64,000 nucleotides of DNA from Ziziphus jujuba (taxonomy: Eukaryota > Streptophyta > Magnoliopsida > Rosales > Rhamnaceae). A program made the position numbers and the translations under genes. The notes beneath the pieces were generated by a model. It saw only the letters and a list, made by a program, of their open reading frames with translations, searched no databases and was not told the origin of the DNA. Where the stretch lies: positions 3,669,501 to 3,733,500 of the forward strand of contig NC_083379.1 of assembly GCF_031755915.1 (NCBI RefSeq), written 5' to 3'. Positions 33,640 to 44,155 of the stretch are shown here, piece after piece. Positions within the stretch are counted from its first letter, which is position 1, and every line of letters starts with the position of its first letter.

Positions 33640-34600
33640 GGTTATTTTCTTACCATCTGACTTCACCGTGTATAACCATGCCTTTGAAGTAGATCTATTT
33701 CAGTGTCATTGTTTCTCCACAACAGTTTGTATATTCCAATCATGAAATGTAATAATAATTTTGTTGTGTGATGCTCTGTGCTTGGAATTCCCCACATAAG
33801 AGAGAAGAAAATTGCAAGTTATTTTGTACACACAGACGAACAAATGGACCTGTATTTCTGTGATTTGTTACTCTTATTTTCCTGCAGTTTTTAAATTATT
33901 GGTCAGTGCAGTTTGATTTGTTTTTAGGTTTAAAAATGTAGAAAGAGACACTGAGATGCTTTTGAACTTGGAAGGAACTTACAAGAAAGAAGATAGTCCT
34001 GTCTAAACAAAGTTGGTTGAGCATAAACCGGTATTTAATTTTTCTTAGTTGCATGTATTTGGAGTTAATGGTTGGTAATGGAATTTTTTAGATATTAGTT
34101 TAATATTTTTCCATACAGGATTTGAGCTCATGATCTAGGTTCCATGAACCCCTTGAGACTGACGTCTCCACTTAGATTTTTAGTATTTTATACAGTTTTT
34201 TCCTTCTTTCTTTTTTAGTTAGAATATTATATAGTGTTTTTAAGCAAGCACATCAGACAAACTTTATTTATTTATTATTTTCTAGTTTTGGTGTTCTCCT
34301 GGGAGCGTGTGGCCATGTCATGAACGTGATGTTGTCCAAATAGTTAAAGCCTCCACCTCCATCCCATTCCCATCCTTGTACTACAAAAGTCAACTCTCTA
34401 TCTCTCACCCTTTGCCAATTTGTATTCTTTCTACTTCTTTTTATTTTATTTTTTGGGGTTCTCTTTGATTAAATTCAGATGTGCCCTTTGGGAAACAGAG
34501 AGATAAATTGGACCAAGAACATGGAAATCACAACTAGGGTAACTGTGGAAAACATGCCTCTCACGTCTCTTTGATCTCTCTAACTTTCGTCCTTATAAAT
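33640..34600. other. Y3IP1 3' flank and promoter of the next gene
   Basis: No gene. The first part is probably Y3IP1 3' UTR. TTATAAAT at 34593-34600 is a likely TATA box for the gene at 34643. Confidence 0.5.
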
Positions 34601-34642
34601 TCTTAAGACTCTCTCACTTCCATTTTCACCTTCATCACCACC

Positions 34643-35809
34643 ATGGCACTTCCTTCTTCACATCCTGTGGTTCCCAACTCTGACAGCAACATTAATAATC
34701 TCCAACAACCTGACCATGAAAGCTCTGGATTCTTGGCCATCGAAGAGCCTAAATTCTTGATCAAGAATGAGAGCTTGATGAAGGAAAAGCAGATATCTGT
34801 GGACCCGATATCACTCAGAGAATCATCATTGAGAGAAACGTGTGCTGATTCAATTCTGATATTGCCTGCTGTTACTCCTCCAACCTCTGCTATGATGGAC
34901 TTACATCCTCCTCCTCTTCTTCCTGCAAATCCCAAATTCTTAAGCTGCAGCCTCCCCAACTCAGCCAACTCGTCGCCTCGATTTGGCAAAGCATTTCTGA
35001 AGAAAAAATGGAGAAACGAAAGCCATGCATCTCCCCGGCAGATCGAAAATCATAGCAGGCTTCAATCTCCGGGAGATGGGCTTCTCACTCTGGGACAAGA
35101 ACTTCACTTGAGCAGAAGCAAATCATGTGGGCAAGGAAGAGCATTTCAACCATCAGATGACTTTGATCTTTGGCATAACAAACCCAATGCCGTCGAACAA
35201 ATGATCAACAACAAGAACTTAGGCAGCTTCTCCAAAACTGACCAGATCACTAGCAAAGTGAATCATAAGAGCAGTAACAATGCTGATGATAAAAACATGG
35301 AAATTTCCGATGATGGATTCAAATGCGGAGCTCTGTGCTTGTTCCTACCTGGCTTTGGGAAAGCTAAACCGGTGAGACCAAGAAAGGTAGAAGGTGGTGA
35401 TCATCAAGTGGAATATGGTATATCCAGAACAGTGTCAATGGAGAAATTTGAATGTGGGTCGTGGGCTTCATCGGCCATTATCAATGACATGAACGAAGAT
35501 GGAGATTCCATGAATCTATACTTTGATCTGCCATTGGAGTTGATACGAACCGGTGGTAATGATGCTCATTCCCCAGTTACTGCTGCTTTCGTCTTCGACA
35601 AAGATCGCAAAGGGGTTCTCAAGAATAGCTCCACAAGAGCAGCTGCATCTTCTGCACCTAGGAAATCTCATGAATCATCTCGCCATGTCCGGTTCTCTGT
35701 GTCATCGTCTCCTACGTCGTACCCAGCGTCACCGGCCTCTTGCATTACCCCAAGATTGCGCAAGGCTAGGGAGGACTTCAATGCCTTTTTGGAAGCTCAG
35801 AGTGCATGA
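34643..35809 (+). CDS. Conserved plant protein of unknown function
   Basis: Single-exon frame of 388 residues with a good start context (CACCACCATGG). No enzyme domain, signal peptide or membrane helix is visible. The N-terminal half is Ser/Pro/Asn-rich and looks disordered. Short ordered islands follow: SRSKSCGQGR (about 158-167), a Cys-containing hydrophobic patch CGALCLFLPGFGKAKPVRPRK (about 230-250), SRTVSMEKFECGSWASSA, NLYFDLPLELI, and a basic C-terminal motif RHVRFSVSSSP ... CITPRLRKAREDFNAFLEAQ. I recall similar uncharacterised proteins across dicots sharing the FLPGFGK, KFECGSWASS and LRKAREDFNAFLEAQ blocks, but I cannot assign a role. Codon use and length look normal. Confidence 0.85.
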   Translation: MALPSSHPVVPNSDSNINNLQQPDHESSGFLAIEEPKFLIKNESLMKEKQISVDPISLRESSLRETCADSILILPAVTPPTSAMMDLHPPPLLPANPKFLSCSLPNSANSSPRFGKAFLKKKWRNESHASPRQIENHSRLQSPGDGLLTLGQELHLSRSKSCGQGRAFQPSDDFDLWHNKPNAVEQMINNKNLGSFSKTDQITSKVNHKSSNNADDKNMEISDDGFKCGALCLFLPGFGKAKPVRPRKVEGGDHQVEYGISRTVSMEKFECGSWASSAIINDMNEDGDSMNLYFDLPLELIRTGGNDAHSPVTAAFVFDKDRKGVLKNSSTRAAASSAPRKSHESSRHVRFSVSSSPTSYPASPASCITPRLRKAREDFNAFLEAQSA

Positions 35810-35814
35810 AGTAA

Positions 35815-36432
35815 TAATGAAATCCTAGTTTTTTATTGTTTGACTCTATTATCATGTGTTTGGACACTGAGCATTGATAATGCCTAGTGTTTTTCTCCAA
35901 CCACATGGTTTTGTTCTTTTACTTGCTAGAAATATTTCCTCCACCTCTTTAGTTTGTTCCAAAATTTTATCTTTTTTTGGGTTCCACATTAACTAATTTG
36001 TTCCTTGAATTATAGATAATATTTTACCAATCACATATTAAGGTTACAGTAATACACCAATACTGAGTTACAGATAATATTTCACCAATCACATATTAAG
36101 GTTGTAGTAATACATCAATAATATATTAACTAGTATCATTTGGTAAATGTTTGTGACAAATAAGTTAACATTATTGATTAAAAAATGCTGTTAGAATATA
36201 AAACAGATGATCAATAATTATATTGTGTTCATAATTAACTTTATTTTGAATATATATAAGGAAATGTTAGTATTTTTTTTTTTTTTTTCCAATCAAAACT
36301 GTAACCTTAAAAATCCTTTTTTTTTGACAGACTATTACGTTAAAAATCTGATTTTTGATAGTTTATTATTCAAAATTTCAAACCTCAATCTTAAAAGTAG
36401 TTACTTAAAATGGTTCTTTATATATCTATACA
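35815..36432. other. 3' flank of the unknown-protein gene
   Basis: Contains a 58-bp tandem duplication (36011-36126) and T runs. No gene seen. Confidence 0.5.
36011..36126. repeat. Tandem duplication, 58-bp unit
   Basis: Two adjacent copies contain AGATAATATTTTACCAATCA / AGATAATATTTCACCAATCA and CATATTAAGGTT. Diverged at several positions. Non-coding. Confidence 0.9.
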
Positions 36433-36580
36433 TGCTCAAGCAGTAAGCTTTGCTTTATATATTTGATTTGTTTTATCGCATTAAGAGGATTTCTTGTAGG
36501 AGGGCTTGGCTTTCTGGATATTTCACCATGCGAGAAAAACAAATTTACAAGAATATTAGTGGCAATCCTTCTGTTATAAA
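36433..36580 (+). repeat. Dispersed repeat, copy B
   Basis: Partner of 10267-10431 in the same orientation. It lies about 110 bp from the PDIL5-2-like pseudogene fragment; whether the two arrived together is unknown. Confidence 0.75.
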
Positions 36581-36690
36581 CTGTTAGAGAGACTTAATAT
36601 TTCTACAAACTGATAGTACAATGTATCATTTAATAAATGATATAAAACCTGATAAATAGCTGAAACTTAGGATCTAAATATGAATAGAAA

Positions 36691-37045
36691 CTATCCTTCA
36701 AAGGAACCATAGAAAATGCTCTGTTTATTGTAATTTGGTTGAAGGAATGCCAAAGCAGGAACCTTGTCAGAATCATAAGAGATTATGATGTTTGCCCCTG
36801 AAAACCATGTCTTTTTCCTATATTTTATGGCTAAATTTGATATCACTGACTCATTCAAGCCAAAACCAATATATAGGAAAGTATGAGGCAGCTTTCTCAA
36901 CAAAGTTCTTGATAGCAGAGTCTAAATCAAGTATGGTAACATCAGGAGCCACAACTTTCTTCAGATAACAAACAAGTAACTCTGCTTTATTTAAAGGAGC
37001 ATTGTCTAATGATAAAATTACTACTAGTTTGAATAAGAGTTCCAA
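36691..37045 (-). pseudogene. Fragment of a protein disulfide isomerase-like 5-2 gene
   Basis: On the minus strand two frames overlap. The first has AELLVCYLKKVVAPDVTILD and AIKNFVEKAASYFP; the second has YIGFGLNESVISNLAIKYRK, SYDSDKVPALAFLQP and SIFYGSFEG. Together they follow the central region of plant PDIL5-2 (PDI8-like, ER thioredoxin-fold protein). The frame slips at about 36855-36895, and a few residues are missing after WFSGAN. The catalytic CxxC thioredoxin domain and the C-terminal part are absent. No intron is visible in this stretch. Non-functional; origin (retrocopy or broken duplicate) cannot be settled here. Confidence 0.75.
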
Positions 37046-37912
37046 ATTCCAATTTTAAACAATAAAATACAAAATAAACTTTTTATACAGTATATAAATT
37101 GTAATTAATAAAACAAATCAATATTTATCTGCATTTGTATATGAGGTTTTCTTTTTTTCACGTTGATTTTCTTTTTAACAAATTTTTTTCAATGAAAATT
37201 AACAAGATTTATACAAAAACAAATATACATAAGGAGGTTAATTTTGCTTGCTATTATCACTTAAATAATGAATTAATTATTAAATAAGTTTGGTTTTATT
37301 TTAAACTTTCCTTTTAAAAGTAAAAAATTATTCGAACTATCTATATTATTAAAAATAACACCGTATACAAATAATGTTTAATTCACTTGGTATATTATTA
37401 ACTTTCAAATTTGTTCATCTTTGAAACCATTAGCTCAAAATCATTCTCGATAACTTAAAGAATCATAGCATGTTCAAGTAATTAAGAACATATATAAAAT
37501 GAAATTAAAATAGTAACTTTTTAGAGTATCATAAGACGAACTTGTATATTTATAATTTGGACAAATAACCTTAATTATCATCATCACCAATTAGAATGTA
37601 TAGATGCTGATTTGAGCTCATTGGTTTAGGTAAAGAAACACAAAGAGTTAATCACGTTGGAAGTAAACGGGCATTCATACAATGAAAATACCAATTTATA
37701 GAATTAATATAAAGATCAATTTCACTCTTTTAAAAAAGAAACTAAATTATATTCAAAGATTAAAAGAAGAAGAAGAAAAAGAAATAATAATAAAACCCGG
37801 ATGGTATAAGCACGTGCGCTTCCACGTGAACAAAGCTGATGATTTGTTTGATGCGAAGAAGAGAAGCTTCCCCCAAAAGAGTTCAAAATTCAAATTACAA
37901 AAATTCGAAAGC
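37046..37912. other. Upstream of POLD4
   Basis: AT-rich, no gene. Probable POLD4 promoter and leader from about 37.8 kb, with CACGTGCG at about 37811 (a G-box-like core). Confidence 0.4.

Positions 37913-37938
<26 letters not shown>
37913..37938. repeat. (GA)n microsatellite in the POLD4 leader
   Basis: About 13 GA units ending directly at the POLD4 ATG. GA tracts in plant 5' UTRs are common. Confidence 0.95.
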
Positions 37939-37943
<5 letters not shown>

Positions 37944-38497
37944 GACGAAAGGGAGCATGAAGGGTTTCTACAGGCAGAAGAAGAAGAGTGGAATAGCAAA
38001 GGCTTCTTCCAAGAAATCATCGGCCCCAAAATCAAAACCCCACGCTTCTTTCACTCTGGGCTCCGATGTTGCCCAGCCTCCTGCTCTCTTTTCCCATGGC
38101 TCTCCTGACCTTCAAGGTTTTTTCTTTTTTTTTTTTTTGGGAAACCCCATCAAAAAAAAATCTTGCCTTTGGAAAAAAAAAATAAAAACCCAATTTTGTT
38201 CTTAATTCATCTATTTAACTAGAAATGTAATTGTGGGTTTTTATTGTTTTAATTTTTATGGCGCTGATTTTATTTAAAAATGTGATTTTGATTGGTGTGA
38301 TAGATGATTATGATGAGAAAGAGGAGCTTCTGAGGCAATTCGACCTGAACATGGCGTATGGACCCTGCGCTGGGATGACAAGACTGGCTCGGTGGGAGCG
38401 TGCATCTAAATTAGGCATGAACCCTCCTCAAGAAATTGGGGCTCTTTTGAAAGCTAGCAATGTTCGCTCACAGTCCTTGTGGGATGATCGCATTTAG
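37939..38497 (+). CDS. POLD4: DNA polymerase delta subunit 4 (p12-like)
   Basis: Smallest subunit of the lagging-strand replicase DNA polymerase delta, acting in the nucleus to stabilise the complex. Two exons, 37939-38116 and 38304-38497, with GT-AG borders, give 123 residues. The basic N terminus has the conserved MKGFYRQKKK block (about residues 7-16), then a Ser/Lys linker. The C-terminal half carries the family core: LRQFDLNMAYGPCAGMTRLARWERASKLG, PPQEIGALL, ending SLWDDRI. Length agrees with the family (human p12 is 107 residues). The ATG chosen starts the block directly after the GA tract; an in-frame upstream ATG was not seen. Intact. Confidence 0.93.
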
Positions 38498-38551
38498 ATA
38501 TATTGTATTGCTTTTCTTACTTTTTTTTGTTATGTTGCTTGGCTTTTTATG

Positions 38552-38617
38552 TACGACTAATGACTGAAAATAGTGTGTTTCAGCTACGACTAATGACTGA
38601 AAATAGTGTGTTTCAGC
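38552..38617. repeat. Perfect 33-bp tandem duplication in POLD4 3' region
   Basis: Two identical adjacent units beginning TACGACTAATGACTG and ending GTGTGTTTCAGC, 55 bp after the stop codon and so probably in the 3' UTR. Identity implies a recent event. Confidence 0.95.
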
Positions 38618-38619
38618 CT

Positions 38620-41600
38620 CTGAAACATTTATGTTTTTAATGCACAAATCAGATTCAGGCCATTTTGGGTTTTTCGTTTGCAAATCTTATGCTGGGCCTT
38701 TGCCAAATTGTTGTTACTTATATTATTATCTTAATTGTTCTAATCAAAATTCATGTCAACTATACAATCATAATATTGTTGGATTTTGATAAAACTAGTA
38801 CTGTTTCTAAAAAAAAAATGAGAACTACTATTTTATGTAGAACGTTTAGTTAAGGGTTGTAGACAATCAAAATGGCTATTGGAGGTCCTAATTTCTTTGC
38901 CCGTTTTCAATATTTTTAACCCCTATGATTTTTCAGTATGTTTTGGTTGTCTATGATGATTTCAGAATTTTTTTGATACGGACACCTTAAACCTTTTTTG
39001 TTTTCTAGCCAAAACAATAAAATAAAAGTACTTGCATAAATCAATATTGGCATTTGTTAAGAATGGTTGCTTGATAGTTGATATAGTTTTACTAATGAAC
39101 TACTATACAGAGCCCACTGAGACTATAATAATTTATGCAGAAGTAAACTTTGAGTATGATGAGTTATTTTTATTTTGCCAAGTTTGTGTCTTGAACATGA
39201 TCTGAATCTCTTTACAATTGTTGATGTACATGATTTTTAACATGTAAATCCTATTTTTTTTGCATGGAATTTAATTTTGTTATTATACATAAATCATACC
39301 ATGAAAATCTTTGTAACAATAATTTTTTTTTTTCATTAACTTTTTTCCTAATAATTGTGATAGTTTCATGGGAGTATGGATAACAAGATATCTTATGTAT
39401 AGGTCAGAGTATGAGCTTGGTTAATTCTTGATAACATCATTTTACTGATAGTGTTATTGATTTGAGATATTTATGGAGTCGTATCCTTCCTCCATATCTT
39501 ACTTTTGTTGATAAAATATATAACTGTTGGTTTCGCTTCTTTCTGTTTTTCCACTTAGGAATGTTTAGCAGGATGTTGGTTCATTTATGTGAGAATTTTT
39601 AATCTATGTTTCATACCCGTAAGTTTAATTACTTTCTAGTATTAATAAGTGATTTAGCATTCATGTTAGTTTTTAATCAATTAATTGTTTGATTTCCACC
39701 TAAACAAGTGTTTGGCTGAACAAATTGGAGAGTAACACACCATGAGTGCTTCCAAGTATCAGGTATAATAAGCTTCCAACAGTCAATAAAGTTCAACAAA
39801 CATTTTCTGGTTGAAAATGAAATTTGGAGGACATTGAGGAGAATGGGGTAATGTTTTTCTCTGCAGCAAACGAAGGAGAATATTGCTTTTGTAGTTTTAA
39901 TGAAATGTTAGAAACATCATTGCATAGTTTTGTAGTTTGCCATGTATTATTTTTGGTTAACTGAGACAATTCATGATGGGCCTTTGGCCAAAATATCTGT
40001 TTTACCTTGTTGTAATGGTATTTTTGTTGCCAGATGCAGATGTGATTTAACGTTTCATTTATCAGAAAGCTGAAAAGAATGCTTCAATGCTTTAACACTT
40101 TTTTCCAGAATTATGCACTTGCTCAGGTTTTATTTGCTGGGATATTGTATAGGGGTGCCAAAATATACTGATCCAAAATAATCACGATGTGGGAAGGAGA
40201 GAAATCCAAGAAGGTTGCTAATAGATAACAATTATCAAACTAGTACAATTCTAAGAATATATTTGGTTTTCTATATATATTTTTTTCACTTTTTTCTTTT
40301 TGCTGGTTTAGGTTTGAAAACAAACTTTCTTTGTATTATTTTTTGAAAGGTATCTTAAGATTCTTCTGGACATACACATATGGGCTTCTGTACGGATAAC
40401 CCATGGGAATCCAACATAGTCCTGATAGTGTCAAACAAAATTTTGGGCTTTTATCAAAGTGCCTTTTTCCTTTTCTTTGATTGGATTCGAAGGGTCATCT
40501 ATTTTAGAGCGTATGGCTCCTCCGTGAGCTGTGTGAGAAGAAAGCTTGTCTTTCATTCTTCTTTTATCTTTTCCTTTTTACTTTTTTTCTTTTTATTCTT
40601 GGTTCTTGTATGTTTTTTACTCATGTCCTTTTGCCCAATGCTTTCCCCATTTGTACCCGTATGACTAAGCGTGCGCAATAGTTACCAAGTACTAACCAAA
40701 TGTTACTTTAGAGACAAGACAAATTGTCATTTTTACAATAGAAGCAACAAAAAAAAAAAAAAAAACAAAATGAAATAATAATTTACTATCCATATATTAT
40801 TTCATATTTTTATTTTTTTAGATCCTGCATTATACATTTAACAACTCAACATAAATAGAATTAATAGATAGAAACTAGCGGCGAGTTTTTCCCATTTTAT
40901 AAGGACCTAAAGAAACCTATAAATCAAAATTACTAGCATAATTATCACGTACAATAATTGATGTCCACTATCATTGAAAAATTAATGTACCATCGAAATT
41001 AAATTCTTTGTCACGCATATGAAAAAACTATAAGACACCAAGTGTCATTAACTCTGTTCGTACAAAAGAAACACCTGTCGACCATACCGTCCAAATATAA
41101 AATCCAAATTGACAAAGGCTGGCTTCTTTGAAATAGAAACTTCAATCTCACGAGACAGACAGTGAAAGTGGGCCCAATTCCTCCTTTTTTGGAATTGACG
41201 TTTTAACAACCTCAAATCATTAAACGACATGGACACATGTAAGATGTAGAAAAAAGGAAGAATAAGAAGAAGATGAACATGAATGCAAAGAGGCTTCTTT
41301 TACTCTGCTTACTCCACTTCACTCTTTATAATAACGAATTTTTTGAACCCAAAAATGGTTATGAATCCAAAACTCTAAAATATATATATAGTGTTTTGTT
41401 TGTTTGCTAAAAAAAGTAGTGTGTTTTTTTATTTTGTTATTAATTGGTAATTATTATCACTAGGATATATTGGTGACACAGTAATTGATAATTGTAAAGT
41501 AAATTGATAAAGATAATACATATCATCACTCCTACTTATAAAAATCATCAAAGTTAGAAATAGTAATTTTTTTTTTTCCCCCTTCTTTTAGATTCTTAAA

Positions 41601-44155
41601 AATCACACTTTTTCTTTTGCATTTTTCAATGCGGCCTTTTGTGTAATATTCTCTGCGTGCCCTTCATGTGACATGGGTCCCACTACCACCACCCCCTTCC
41701 TAATCAATAATTATTAATGATATTTATTCACCTCCTAGATGATGCTTGGACTGGACCAACCATTCCTAATTTCTTATGTGTGTGTTAATTATATGATAAA
41801 ATTTAGGCAGATTTGATGCTCTATTATATGCTTTTTTCTTTTTCTTTTTTTCTTTTTTGAGGTTTGAAATTTTGTTACACTATAATTCATGATACTAGTA
41901 GAAAGAATTAGGGAGAAGCATAAACTGCCATGGTCCATGCCAGCTGCCAAGCAATAATATGAAGTCCAAGTGGTCTACATGCTTTCTCCTTTGTTTTCTT
42001 TTCTTTTGATACCGTTATTGCAGTGGTTGACACCATATTTTTTATGGATTAATCCATAACAAAAATACATAATTGCTATTAAAAAAAATAATTATTAATT
42101 ATGGTTACCATTAATACATGATTCAAAAAGGTGGTTTATAAATTTAAATATATATTTAATGTGCACTTTGAAAAATGTAATTTTCAGAGTTGAACTGAAA
42201 TGTATATATCTAGATAATGTATTATATTGTAAGAAAGTAAATGAAACTAAATAAAAAAAGACAAGAACTTTCATGTAAAACGTAAACTAAAATAAAAGTT
42301 GTAAATTATTATTTTACAGCAAAACTGAAGGGATAGAGGATAAAATTGGAAGAGAGATCTGACAGCCAAGAAATGGGTATTATTCTATAATAAACATGTG
42401 CACCTTAAGCCTTGTCATTGGGAGTCCGAGTGACGGTGAGGATTGAGGATATCAGGCGGAGATAGAGAAACCCTTTACATACATACAGCTACTTGCTCTT
42501 TTGTCCAGCGTACACGCTGCACATTCTTTCAAACCTACATTTTTTTTTTTCAAATTCATTTTCATCCCAGAAAGAAAAAAAAAAAAAAAAACATTTTTTT
42601 TTATTAATTTCTTTTCACTCCCATAAATAACTTTGCCAAACTCCTTGTGACCACCATGGCCAAGCCAACTCACACGTCAGTTTTGATTCTTAATTCTTCA
42701 TAAATAACTCTTTCAAAATCTGTCACATTCTCATACCCGTTTCAAAGCATTTTTCTTTTTCTTTTGGCATTTAATTTGGAATTCCATTTGCAGTTCGGAC
42801 TGTGTTTAATACTCTCACGGGGGTCATTGCCTCGTTGTCTTGTTTTTATCACCGTTGATAATTTGATACCCTCTTGCATCTGGCCCCACCTAAATTGTTA
42901 TTCCAACTGTCATCACTACACTAGTTTTCTCTTGAGTTTTGTTGTTGGTACTGTTCCACCCAATTGAGTAAACCACAATTCCCTGCTTTTTATATAAAAA
43001 TTATGGAGGCTACCGGTCTATATAATAGGGTTCCTAATTAAAAACTCAGAGGAAGTAAAGATTAATGGATTCCAATAGAGGACAACCTTTTTGTGGTTCA
43101 TCTTTTTCCATTTTCGTTTTGGTGAAAATTGACTGTAAAAATTATGAAAGAAAACTAATTCTGTACTGTTTCCAAAAAGGACGAAGAAAATTAAAGCTAA
43201 AAATTGCTTTCATCAAAGATATTATAAACTGTTATATTCAAACTAACAGATCTAATGGAGTGTAATGAATAGAAAGCAGTTCAATTAGACTGTGAAAATT
43301 CACAACTTTATCTCCATGAACATTGCTCTGGAAAATAACCCCACAAAAAAAAAAGTATAAACTCTTTAAGAATCCTAGGAATTTTAGAGCAACAGATAAA
43401 AACAGTTCCTTTCGATTAAAGTGAACTTCACCGAAATCATGATTCATAATTCTTTTTCTTTTTTCCATTCCTTTTTCTTGTGTTAGTTAAAGAATGAGGC
43501 ACATGTCCTCTTTTGACTTCGTCTTGGATGACAAAGCCGACACTTAACTAAATTATTACCCAAAAAAATATATAAAATCCAAGAAAAATAAAGAAAATAA
43601 TAATGAACAAATAGAAAAAAGGAGAGGTATGAAGCAAGCAAAGGAGGTAAAGCAAGAAGCAGCAGCAGAAAAAGGAAGTTCATTTGCCACAAAAAATGAA
43701 AGCCAGCCCTGCATGCATTTGGTGGTAGTGCACTGATGGTCCCCCCATCCTATACGTACCGACAGCAAAAACCAATCAACCAAATTTATCTCTCATTTTT
43801 TATTATATTCTAAAAACAAAGTATCAGAATACTTCTAAGAAAAAAAAAATTAAAAAATTGAATGCAAAGTGCAAACAGCTCTCATATTCTGTTCAAAGCT
43901 TATGTTTAATCATATACCCCACCACCATCTACTGTATGGCTGTATCTCTATACTTTTAATTAAAAAAAAAAAAAAATTATCATACAAGAAAGAACCCACC
44001 TCCCAATGAATTTACCCTTCTACAAAGAAGTCAATCTAATCATATAGAACAAATAATAAACAAGGAATTAAACACATCACTAAAATGCAAAAGAAAAAAA
44101 AAATTTAAATAAAAGAAAATAAATAAAAATCTATCAAAAGAAAGAAAAGGGGTTG
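38620..44155. other. POLD4-GALS1 intergenic region
   Basis: About 5.5 kb of AT-rich DNA with homopolymer runs. I checked the longer open frames (40380-40664, 41048-41236, 42452-42673, 43065-43265, 43483-43692). They are low-complexity or unrelated to known proteins and have no supporting splice structure. No RNA gene recognised. Confidence 0.5.
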
